Source: an uncultured Bacilli bacterium
GTDB lineage: Bacteria; Bacillota_I; Bacilli_A; RF39; UBA660
Direction of reading: 5' to 3'
Assembly: GCA_947629395.1 (NCBI GenBank)
Contig: CANRDQ010000045.1
Span: 1 to 8,484 of the forward strand
Length of the DNA: 8,484 nucleotides
The notes under the pieces were generated by a model. That model was not told the origin of the DNA. It did no database searches and saw only the letters and a program-made list of their open reading frames with translations. How positions within the stretch are numbered: the stretch's first letter is position 1; each line of letters opens with the position of its first letter. A program made the translations under genes and the position numbers. Of the stretch, positions 1 through 5,771 are shown piece after piece.

Positions 1-8
1 AAAATAGA

Positions 9-443
9 TTACTCTTCAATCTCAAGAGTATCTATCTCTTTTACAACTTCTTTTTGTTGTTCAATAATTAAATTTAACTTTTTCTTAAACACTTTTAGAT
101 TTTTTTCTAAAACAGCATTTCTTATTTCTATCTTATCTGCTTCTAATAAAGCTTCATTAATAATACTTGAAGCATTACGTTTAGCATCAGTAACGATTAT
201 TTCAGCTTGTTCTCTAGCCATTTCTTTAATACGTTCTCCTGCTTTTTCGGATTGCATTAAAGATTTCTTCATTTGCTCTTCTATTTTCTGATAATGGTCA
301 AGTTCACTTTTCAGTCTTTCAATCTCTTTTTGCTGATCTTTACATTTACCAACAATACTTTCTGTTTGTTTGATAACATCTACTACAAACTGATTGACTT
401 CCTCACGGTTGTATCCATTTTCTTCATAACTAAACTTATCCAC
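9..443 (-). CDS. divIVA: DivIVA-domain cell division/polarity protein
   Basis: This 144-residue protein matches the DivIVA family, which forms cytoplasmic coiled-coil scaffolds at curved membrane (septum and poles) and recruits division or chromosome-segregation proteins. The N-terminus carries the family signature FSYEENGYNREEVNQFV (residues 4-20), the lipid-binding domain pattern F-x-x-x-x-x-G-Y-x-x-x-E-V-x-x-F. The rest, about residues 24-140, is almost all charged or heptad-like helix, as expected for a parallel coiled coil. It is slightly shorter than the Bacillus protein (about 164 aa), and the first helix after the lipid-binding loop looks abbreviated. Translation starts at a GTG with an AGGTGA ribosome binding site at 448-453. 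It lies 35 bp downstream of sepF with no terminator between them, so the two are probably co-transcribed. The family assignment is firm; which partners it recruits here is unknown. Confidence 0.88.
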   Translation of the reverse strand: MDKFSYEENGYNREEVNQFVVDVIKQTESIVGKCKDQQKEIERLKSELDHYQKIEEQMKKSLMQSEKAGERIKEMAREQAEIIVTDAKRNASSIINEALLEADKIEIRNAVLEKNLKVFKKKLNLIIEQQKEVVKEIDTLEIEE

Positions 444-478
444 ATTATCACCTCAGACCTAATAAAGCCTAAAACTAA

Positions 479-913
479 CTACCAATCGAATTCATCATCA
501 TCTTTAGTAGAAGTTTTACTCTTTGATGGTTTTGTTGTAGCATCATCACTAATTTTCCCCTCAACATCAACATTATTAGGCGTGCATAAGAAGATTCCTC
601 CCCCTAATTTCTGTAAATCTCCTCCAATAGCATACAATGTTCCACTTAAAAAATCAACTATTCTTTTTCCTTGATCTGGAGTTACTCTTTTTAAATTAAC
701 AACTACAGCACTTCTATTCTTTAAGTAGTCTGCAATTTGTTGACTTTCTGAATAAGCTCGAGGCTCCAGTAACATCATTTTACTTCCTGCCATTCCATTC
801 TTTTCTTGGAACGACTCTCTAGAAGTACTATAAAATTCATCATCCGTCCCCACTACTTCAGTTTCGTCTTCTTCGCTACTTCCGAAAAATCCTTTAAATT
901 TATCTAATGCCAT
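479..913 (-). CDS. sepF: SepF, FtsZ-associated cell division protein
   Basis: SepF is a cytoplasmic protein that polymerises into rings, binds the FtsZ C-terminal tail and tethers the Z-ring to the membrane through an N-terminal amphipathic helix. The 144-residue product has that helix at the start ([17 protein letters not shown]). An acidic linker follows, then the SepF core from about residue 46: [47 protein letters not shown] and [14 protein letters not shown]. The tail is charged and ends in DDDEFDW. An in-frame upstream ATG at 985 would add 24 residues. The start at 913 is preferred because it has a GGAGGAG ribosome binding site, restores the canonical N-terminus, and lies downstream of a promoter that overlaps the extension. 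In Bacillus, ylmG and ylmH separate sepF from divIVA; here they are absent. Confidence 0.93.
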   Translation of the reverse strand: MALDKFKGFFGSSEEDETEVVGTDDEFYSTSRESFQEKNGMAGSKMMLLEPRAYSESQQIADYLKNRSAVVVNLKRVTPDQGKRIVDFLSGTLYAIGGDLQKLGGGIFLCTPNNVDVEGKISDDATTKPSKSKTSTKDDDEFDW

Positions 914-928
914 ATATTTAACTCCTCC
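914..928 (-). promoter_or_regulatory. Ribosome binding site fixing the sepF start
   Basis: On the minus strand GGAGGAG is followed by TTAAATAT and then the ATG at 913. This near-perfect Shine-Dalgarno sequence decides in favour of the internal start over the ATG at 985, which lacks one. Confidence 0.8.
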
Positions 929-950
929 ATTAATATTTTCACTACATCTT

Positions 951-979
951 ATTCTAACATAATTTATAATTGTTTCCAA
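951..979 (-). promoter_or_regulatory. Predicted sigma-A promoter of sepF-divIVA
   Basis: The minus strand has TTGGAA (974-979), a 17-nt spacer, and TAGAAT (951-956) preceded by TGT, an extended -10. Predicted transcription begins near 944, about 30 nt before the sepF ATG. The -35 box matches 4 of 6 consensus bases and the -10 box 5 of 6. It lies inside the possible 5' extension of sepF, which argues against that extension being translated. Confidence 0.55.
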
Positions 980-998
980 GTCCAAACTTTAAATTAAT

Positions 999-2768
999 TT
1001 ATTTTTGATACCAAATACTATTTATATCAACGTTATTACTTAATGGTTCAGGATTTGGCCTTTCCATATACATAGAAGTTGGTATCTTAAAGGCTGACCC
1101 AAAAGCTATACAATTTCCTGGTTTCAAATTCTTAAGTTGTAAAATCATTTCCGTTGTAACATTAGGAACCATATCTTTAATATAATTTAAATCCTTAGGA
1201 TGAACCATTCTTAATATAACGAAATTTGAACATTGAGCCACTATTACATCTGAAAGTTCACTAGGACATTGGGTAATTAATCCTAAAAGAACACCATATT
1301 TACGTCCTTCTTTGGCGATACGTTCAAATATATTATAACCTAATATTTCAGTATCTTTATCTTTCATTACATATCTATGAGCTTCTTCTATTACGATATT
1401 AAAAGGTATACTTCCACGAGTTGGATTCTCTACTGCTATAGAAAATAGCATTTTAGAAATAATCTTCGTAATAATTTTAGCCATACGATCATCTATATAA
1501 CTAATATTAAAGTTTACTATTTGACATTTACCACCTGTTTTTACATCAGTAAGTAATTCTCTTAAAAATTCTGTTTTAGTTACATAATGATCACATTCAA
1601 ACAATTGCCCTTCTTTACTATTTACTAGTGAATGAAGTCTAACACTTAAAACATTTGCTAAATCATAAACTCTTTCACTTTTTAGGATACCTTCAGAAAT
1701 TAAAGCAAACTCTAAAGCTTCTTCTAAATTTCTAAGGTTATAATAAACACTTTTATTAGGCATTGTATCTATATCTAAACTATCATCTATAAAACCTCTA
1801 ATAAAAGTAACAACTAGTTCCATTTCTTGCATTTTACCTGTCTTATCAATAAACAAACATTGTTTTAAAGTTCTAACATAACCAGGTTGAACAATTTGAC
1901 TTTCTAGATTTAATTGTTCTGTATGGAATTTTGTTAAGACTGCTGTTACATGGTCTCTTATTTTAGTAGAGTCATCTCCACTTAATAAGATATCTTCTAA
2001 AGCTCTCGCAATAATATCATTTTTATATTTAATTACATCACCAGAATTACTGGATAAGACTGGTACTAATTTTAAAGCTTTTTCTATGATTGGTAATTGG
2101 TTAGGTGTTGAAACATCTAAAAGTAAAGCTAAATCATCTACATCAAGTAACCATGGTGGTATTCTTAATATTTCATCAGCTTCAAAAGAGGTATTAGTTG
2201 TATAAACTTTATAATGAAGTACTGGGTTTACATTAGTAATATTAGAAAAGGCTCTAGTGTATTCTCCATAAGCATCAAATAAAAATATATTGGCTCCAAC
2301 AGGCGATAATTGAGGAAAAGAAAATAATCTTTGAATTATACCTGACACAGTAAAACTTTTTCCTGCTCCACTGTTACCTAATATGGCAAAGTGATTACTA
2401 AAAAATGAATTTATATCAATATTTATTTTATAGTTATCATAAACATTGCTAAGTCCAAGATAAGCTTGTCCTGCTGATAACTGTTGTTTTCCTAAAATTA
2501 ATTCTAACTCTTCAAATTTAATTATTCTGACAACTGAAGCAAAAGATGGCTTAGAGGTAACTCCTGAGGTAAAGATATCACCTTTAAATTCTCCGACAAT
2601 AGCTGTTAAAATTGTTACTTGGTTAACATTTAAAATTTCTCCAACTATTTTTTTATCTCCATGTTCAAATACGACATGAAGATTAGTTAAGTTGGGTTGT
2701 TTACTAATGTCTATAGCCAGTTTTACTGTTACATAATTATCTTTGATATCAATAATCTTCCCTAGCAC
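999..2768 (-). CDS. herA: HerA-family FtsK-like hexameric ATPase/translocase
   Basis: This 589-residue protein resembles HerA ATPases, RecA/FtsK-superfamily hexameric DNA translocases. In archaea and some bacteria they work with the NurA nuclease, and in defence systems with Sir2 or other nuclease partners. Residues 1-100 look like the HAS-barrel assembly domain. Walker A is GNSGAGKS at 131-138, then FLFDAYGEYTRAF (162-174). The middle section (about 195-410) is helical. Walker B with the HerA-type double Glu is FNIVIEEAHRYV (456-467), followed by EGRKYGVLLGLITQCPSE (487-504), which carries the candidate arginine finger and the sensor Thr-Gln. All motifs are intact and the length is normal. 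Translation starts at GTG with AGAGGGTG 7 nt upstream. No NurA or other nuclease partner is encoded next to it: upstream is a terminator, downstream is sepF. The family is firm, the biological role is not. Confidence 0.88.
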   Translation of the reverse strand: MLGKIIDIKDNYVTVKLAIDISKQPNLTNLHVVFEHGDKKIVGEILNVNQVTILTAIVGEFKGDIFTSGVTSKPSFASVVRIIKFEELELILGKQQLSAGQAYLGLSNVYDNYKINIDINSFFSNHFAILGNSGAGKSFTVSGIIQRLFSFPQLSPVGANIFLFDAYGEYTRAFSNITNVNPVLHYKVYTTNTSFEADEILRIPPWLLDVDDLALLLDVSTPNQLPIIEKALKLVPVLSSNSGDVIKYKNDIIARALEDILLSGDDSTKIRDHVTAVLTKFHTEQLNLESQIVQPGYVRTLKQCLFIDKTGKMQEMELVVTFIRGFIDDSLDIDTMPNKSVYYNLRNLEEALEFALISEGILKSERVYDLANVLSVRLHSLVNSKEGQLFECDHYVTKTEFLRELLTDVKTGGKCQIVNFNISYIDDRMAKIITKIISKMLFSIAVENPTRGSIPFNIVIEEAHRYVMKDKDTEILGYNIFERIAKEGRKYGVLLGLITQCPSELSDVIVAQCSNFVILRMVHPKDLNYIKDMVPNVTTEMILQLKNLKPGNCIAFGSAFKIPTSMYMERPNPEPLSNNVDINSIWYQK

Positions 2769-2794
2769 TTTTATACACCCTCTTATTCTAATTT

Positions 2795-2803
2795 ATTATA
2801 TCA
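2795..2803 (-). promoter_or_regulatory. Predicted extended -10 promoter of herA
   Basis: The minus strand reads TGA-TATAAT, a perfect -10 hexamer with the extended TG motif, about 27 nt before the GTG start. The -35 position (about 2818-2823) is only a T-run, so recognition would rest on the extended -10. It lies just after the terminator of the upstream gene, so herA appears to be transcribed separately. Confidence 0.5.
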
Positions 2804-2832
2804 TGTAAAGAAAATAAAAAAAAGAGAATTTC

Positions 2833-2866
2833 AAAAAAAATATTCGCCATTATGTGCGAATATTTT
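2833..2866 (-). terminator. Intrinsic terminator of the LysM/SpoIID unit
   Basis: A perfect 11-bp stem (AAAATATTCGC at 2837-2847 with GCGAATATTTT at 2856-2866) closes an 8-nt loop. On the minus strand it is followed by a run of eight T. The stop codon of the gene at 2865 overlaps the first stem bases, so the terminator follows directly. The A-rich left arm also gives A-tract symmetry, but no plus-strand gene needs it. Confidence 0.9.
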
Positions 2867-4214
2867 ACTGTTCAGCAAGATTAACTATTTCTCGCCAAGT
2901 AGCAGGATCTACTACTCCAGTTGGATCTTCTCCGAAACGATTTTGTAAGACAATTATTGAACTTCTTGTTAAATCATCAAACATGCCTGTTACTCTAACT
3001 CCGGGAATAGATTTGTTTTTTTGACATATAGAATATAAAAAATTCTGAAGTCTTTTAACATCCTCTCCCATCATACCTTTAAGTAAATAACGTCCTGGGA
3101 AGAAGAAATCTTGATATTTAATATATTCATCAGGAAGATTATCAATAATATCATTATAGACTTCTTTTATTTTAATCCAAGTATCTCTATCTACTTTACC
3201 AGTTGCAGGTAGATTATATTCTTTTTGAAAAGCTAATACCATAGTTTTAACATTATCATCAAATACTCCATCAGAAGCTTTTAAAAATGGAATATTAGGA
3301 TCAAAATAAGCAATAGATTGTAAATAATAAGTTAAAGGTGAAACAAATTCTCCTGTATCTCCATACTCTAAGGCATCTTTAAATTGTTTAGTAGCTTCTT
3401 CAACACTAATTCCTTCTGAATATAAATCACTTATTTTTTTAACACTATTATAAACATATTTTATTTTATACCAAGTAGCTTGGTCTACTATTCCTGTCGG
3501 CTCTAAGTTAAAGACTTCTTGAAAAGCTCTAACACTATCTTCAGTATCAGGAGTAAAATAAATAGTTTCGTCTTCTATGATAGGAATGGCTGGATAGTTT
3601 TGAGCAATTCTATTTAATTGTCTTTTTATTTCCGCTACCATATCACCTGCGACTCCTAATTCTACAGGATAACCAGGATAAGAGTCTGTTCTATCTTCTA
3701 GAGGTGCATTATAGAAAAAGTTAAGGTCATCACCATAATAATATTGTAATATTTCTTGGAAAGATTTTCCGTTATTAGCAAGTTCGACACTTCCCCATTG
3801 TGAAAGTCCATTACAACTGGTATTTTGTCCATCACAATAGGTTGCAAATAAAGGTTGAACTTGATCTCCTTTAGTAAAATATGTGTTAAAAAGCTCATCT
3901 ACTAGTTTAGAGATATTATCATATATTTCTCTATTAGGTATAAAAGTTTGATCACTTTCCGGACTGGAAGTAATATCAAAATTATAACCACTTGATCTAT
4001 ACCACTCATTATAAATTCTGTTTAAAGCAAAATTTATTTGCGCTAAAATATTAGCTTTTAAAGCATCTACTGGCCAGTTAGGATATAACTCACTAGAAGC
4101 AACATTTTTGATATAGTCTCGAAATGATACTGTAACATTATCAGCAGCTTCATCGGGAGCACCTAAATGTACTGTAATATTAGTTGGTATAGTAGGATAA
4201 TCAATTCTCGCCAT
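2865..4214 (-). CDS. SpoIID-like domain protein with three peptidoglycan-binding repeats
   Basis: The 449-residue product has two parts. Residues about 15-170 resemble SpoIID/LytB: NVASSELYPNWPVDALKAN (37-55) parallels the SpoIID active-site segment, with Glu42 at the catalytic position. GLSQWGSVELANNGKSFQEI (136-155) and QYYYGDD match the domain's C-terminal G-x-SQ-x-G and YY-G motifs. SpoIID is the peptidoglycan lytic transglycosylase of engulfment. Cys127 and Cys134 are the only cysteines in this part and could bind metal. Three PG_binding_1 repeats follow (about 188-256, 287-355, 380-447), each ending in a TG-x-VD-x-x-TW motif. There is no signal peptide or membrane segment, unlike classical SpoIID. 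The ATG at 4214 is preferred over 4229 because GGTGG lies 8 nt upstream. The gene overlaps its upstream neighbour by 14 bp, implying coupled translation. Whether it is enzymatic or only wall-binding is not settled. Confidence 0.8.
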   Translation of the reverse strand: MARIDYPTIPTNITVHLGAPDEAADNVTVSFRDYIKNVASSELYPNWPVDALKANILAQINFALNRIYNEWYRSSGYNFDITSSPESDQTFIPNREIYDNISKLVDELFNTYFTKGDQVQPLFATYCDGQNTSCNGLSQWGSVELANNGKSFQEILQYYYGDDLNFFYNAPLEDRTDSYPGYPVELGVAGDMVAEIKRQLNRIAQNYPAIPIIEDETIYFTPDTEDSVRAFQEVFNLEPTGIVDQATWYKIKYVYNSVKKISDLYSEGISVEEATKQFKDALEYGDTGEFVSPLTYYLQSIAYFDPNIPFLKASDGVFDDNVKTMVLAFQKEYNLPATGKVDRDTWIKIKEVYNDIIDNLPDEYIKYQDFFFPGRYLLKGMMGEDVKRLQNFLYSICQKNKSIPGVRVTGMFDDLTRSSIIVLQNRFGEDPTGVVDPATWREIVNLAEQ

Positions 4215-4614
4215 TGTTAAGACCACCATTTGGAATTATATTTACATTTTGAATAGCTTTTACATCCCCTAAACTAGCTATAGAAAACTCTTTAATTGTA
4301 TCATTTTTCTTATCAATTACACTAAGTATATAATCTGTATGTCTAGGTATTTCAAATTTTTTAGAGTCATAATTACTACTTGGAGATGGTAACATAATAT
4401 CATCAACCATACCACTAGAATCAGTAACACCTTTAAAGAATAAGACTTTATTATTACCAATATCTTTAGTTACTAGTATTTCAGCCCCTTCAACAGGAAT
4501 AGCATTACTGCCCATACTAACTTGTACTTTTAAAGTTCCCATACGTGGATTCTCTAACATAAATTGTTGGTATTCACTACTATTTTTAAACTCATCAAAG
4601 GTAATTAAATCCAT
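4201..4614 (-). CDS. Small protein with carboxypeptidase-regulatory-like (prealbumin-like) fold
   Basis: The product has 137 residues and no signal peptide. After a short polar N-terminal helix (1-24), residues about 26-127 read as a beta-sandwich of the carboxypeptidase-regulatory/prealbumin type: GTLKVQVSMG, VPVEGAEILVTKD-like strands (IPVEGAEILVTKD at 39-51), a G-V-T-D-S-S-G-M turn (62-69) and an aromatic-rich closing strand (DYILSVIDK, 94-102). Such domains have no catalysis of their own and serve as adhesion, spacer or assembly modules. Its ribosome binding site AAAGGAGG is embedded in the last codons of the LysM gene (1 bp apart), and its end overlaps the SpoIID-like gene, so it belongs to one translationally coupled unit with both. 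It may be a structural partner of the two wall-binding proteins. The exact family name is uncertain. Confidence 0.6.
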   Translation of the reverse strand: MDLITFDEFKNSSEYQQFMLENPRMGTLKVQVSMGSNAIPVEGAEILVTKDIGNNKVLFFKGVTDSSGMVDDIMLPSPSSNYDSKKFEIPRHTDYILSVIDKKNDTIKEFSIASLGDVKAIQNVNIIPNGGLNNGEN

Positions 4615-4615
4615 A

Positions 4616-5443
4616 CTAAGAAGCCTCCTTTACTTGTAAAATTTGACCTATAGAAAGATCATCACTTGTTAAGTTATTTAATTCTTTTATCTTCTGAACT
4701 GAGGTATTATAACGTCTAGCAATGGAATATAAATCATCTCCATCTTTAACAATATAAGTTATATATTCATCTCCATTATTACCATAACACTCTAAAATTT
4801 CACCATCTTCAGGATATGACTCTATAATAAGTGTTTGTCCTATAGTTAAAGCATTACCTTTTAAATTATTAATCTTCTTAATATCATCTACACTTATATT
4901 AAACTTATCAGCAATAGAATATAAATTATCCCCTCTTTTAACAACATACTCATTATAAACTGTATTATTTGAATCAGTTTCATCTACTAAAACTGTAGGA
5001 ATTTTCAGTACTTCTCCTATACTTAAGTTATTATTTACTTTGTGATTTATTTCTTTTATAGCATTTACAGTTGTTTTATAACGTTTTGCTAGAGAATATA
5101 AGTCATCCCCTTTTTTAACAGTATAAGTTATATAATTAGAACTACTACCACTAGCTGGAATAGTCAAAACTTGTCCTATAGATAAATCAGTATTAGTTAA
5201 GTTATTAGCATTCATTAAAGAATCTACTGATATACCAAAATTTTTCGCAATAGAATACAAATTATCTCCTTTTTCTACCACATATACTAAAGGATTAGTA
5301 CTCGGAATAGTTAAAGTAGAACCTAATACTACAATATTATCTTCTAAGTTATTAGCAGCTTTTAAATCTTGAACACTTACACCTAATTGTTTACTTATTC
5401 CATATAAAGTATCTCCTGGTCTTACTGTATATGTATTATTCAT
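4616..5443 (-). CDS. Five-LysM repeat peptidoglycan-binding protein
   Basis: The 275-residue protein is built almost entirely of five LysM domains at about residues 4-47, 53-96, 106-149, 165-208 and 228-272. Each has the pattern YxVxxGDxLYxIAxxxxxSV...xxNNL......xxGxxLxIP. LysM binds N-acetylglucosamine in peptidoglycan or chitin. There is no signal peptide, no membrane segment and no catalytic domain, so it would be a pure binding protein. That fits mother-cell-made spore-envelope proteins, but nothing here proves it. An AGGTGG ribosome binding site lies at 5448-5453. The gene leads a three-gene unit with the beta-sandwich protein and the SpoIID-like protein. The repeats have diverged from one another, so this is an old duplication. 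The short linker before LysM5 (about 209-226) is acidic and contains the only cysteine. Confidence 0.88.
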   Translation of the reverse strand: MNNTYTVRPGDTLYGISKQLGVSVQDLKAANNLEDNIVVLGSTLTIPSTNPLVYVVEKGDNLYSIAKNFGISVDSLMNANNLTNTDLSIGQVLTIPASGSSSNYITYTVKKGDDLYSLAKRYKTTVNAIKEINHKVNNNLSIGEVLKIPTVLVDETDSNNTVYNEYVVKRGDNLYSIADKFNISVDDIKKINNLKGNALTIGQTLIIESYPEDGEILECYGNNGDEYITYIVKDGDDLYSIARRYNTSVQKIKELNNLTSDDLSIGQILQVKEAS

Positions 5444-5487
5444 TACACCACCTCATAAAATTATATGCTTGTTAAAAGAAAAAATGA

Positions 5488-5515
5488 TTTATAAAAATAT
5501 TTAGATTTTTGACAA
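5488..5515 (-). promoter_or_regulatory. Predicted promoter of the LysM/SpoIID unit
   Basis: The minus strand has TTGTCA (5510-5515), a 16-nt spacer and TATAAA (5488-5493), each one mismatch from the sigma-A consensus. Transcription would begin near 5481 and give a leader of about 37 nt that contains the ribosome binding site. The -35 box overlaps that of the divergent RNA promoter by five bases. A sporulation-sigma promoter is an alternative that cannot be excluded. Confidence 0.4.
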
Positions 5516-5537
5516 ACAATTATAATTATGCTATCAT
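5509..5537 (+). promoter_or_regulatory. Strong predicted promoter of the small RNA
   Basis: The plus strand carries a perfect TTGACA (5509-5514), an exact 17-nt spacer and TATCAT (5532-5537), preceded by TGC as an extended -10. This is the best consensus match to a vegetative promoter in the window. It does not point at any protein gene, only at the hairpin-terminated stretch that follows. Predicted start is near 5544. Confidence 0.7.
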
Positions 5538-5565
5538 GTATTTAGCAAGAAGCCTTGCATATAAT

Positions 5566-5607
5566 AAAAAAGAGGAACATTTAAATTCGCAAGTGAATGT
5601 CGCCTCT
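5566..5607 (-). terminator. Hairpin able to terminate minus-strand transcription
   Basis: Read on the minus strand, hairpin 2 (outer stem AGAGG/CCTCT, inner stem ACATT/AATGT) is followed directly by six T and then ATTAT, the shape of an intrinsic terminator. It would stop read-through from the restriction cassette before the LysM unit, or act as an attenuator if that unit has a more distant promoter. The internal loop weakens the stem. Confidence 0.5.
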
Positions 5608-5621
5608 ATATTAATAGTGTT

Positions 5622-5657
5622 GACACTCTATCTAAGCAGATGAGTGTCTATTTTTTT
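5622..5657 (+). terminator. Intrinsic terminator of the small RNA
   Basis: GACACTC (5622-5628) pairs with GAGTGTC (5642-5648). Beyond a one-base bulge, ATCT pairs with AGAT around an AAGC tetraloop. TA and seven T follow. This 11-bp stem with a T-tract is a convincing plus-strand terminator. Confidence 0.8.
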
Positions 5658-5750
5658 ATAATATTACTCATTATTATTCCCTATAAAAAAATATCTCCTA
5701 GTTCTACTGATATGTATTATTCATTATATACATTATATGAAACCAAAATG

Positions 5751-5771
5751 AAAAAGACATTAAATGTCTTT
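5751..5771 (-). terminator. Intrinsic terminator of the DpnII cassette
   Basis: On the minus strand AAAGACAT and ATGTCTTT form an 8-bp stem with a three-base loop, running into a T-tract (TTTTTCATTTT). The dpnB stop codon overlaps the first stem bases. Arms are at 5764-5771 and 5753-5760. Confidence 0.7.

Larger units (their letters stand above)
5544..5657 (+). ncRNA. Predicted structured small RNA (unidentified family)
   Basis: A consensus promoter, three stem-loops and a terminator with seven T define a transcript of about 114 nt with no credible reading frame. Hairpin 1 is GCAAG (5545-5549), loop AAGC, CTTGC (5554-5558). Hairpin 2 pairs AGAGG (5571-5575) with CCTCT (5603-5607) and, past a small internal loop, ACATT (5577-5581) with AATGT (5596-5600). 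Hairpin 3 is the terminator, and its loop is again AAGC. The loop of hairpin 2 contains a second GCAAG (5589-5593), which could pair with CTTGC of hairpin 1 instead, giving a pseudoknot or alternative fold. I do not recognise a known RNA family. No plus-strand gene follows, so a free trans-acting or protein-binding RNA is more likely than a cis riboswitch. It could instead be a bidirectional terminator block with an incidental promoter. Confidence 0.5.
5444..5769. other. Protein-free intergenic region with divergent promoters and a structured RNA
   Basis: These 326 bases separate the LysM unit from the restriction cassette. From the left they hold the LysM ribosome binding site and predicted promoter, a divergent plus-strand promoter, a predicted RNA of about 114 nt with three hairpins, and the dpnB terminator at the right end. 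The AT-rich stretch 5658-5750 holds two TATAAT-like hexamers on the minus strand (5723-5728 and 5732-5737) without usable -35 boxes. Nothing else stands out there. Confidence 0.6.

Noticed and set aside
273..674. Plus-strand frame of 133 codons
   Set aside because: Antisense to divIVA and sepF, both clear families; no ribosome binding site or domain.
914..985. 24-residue N-terminal extension of SepF
   Set aside because: No ribosome binding site at the upstream ATG, overlaps the predicted promoter, and would bury the membrane-targeting helix that should be N-terminal.
999..2768. HerA as part of an antiphage operon with the neighbouring genes
   Set aside because: A strong terminator and a separate promoter isolate it from the LysM unit, and sepF downstream is a housekeeping gene with its own promoter; no effector is present.
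3698..3898. Minus-strand frame of 66 codons
   Set aside because: Lies in another frame within the SpoIID-like gene and has no recognisable features.
5460..5487. Sigma-E/K-like promoter (TCATTTT, 13 nt, CATATAAT) before the LysM gene
   Set aside because: Appealing for a sporulation unit, but the spacer is short and transcription would start at the ribosome binding site, leaving a leader of only about 10 nt. The TTGTCA/TATAAA pair is a better fit.
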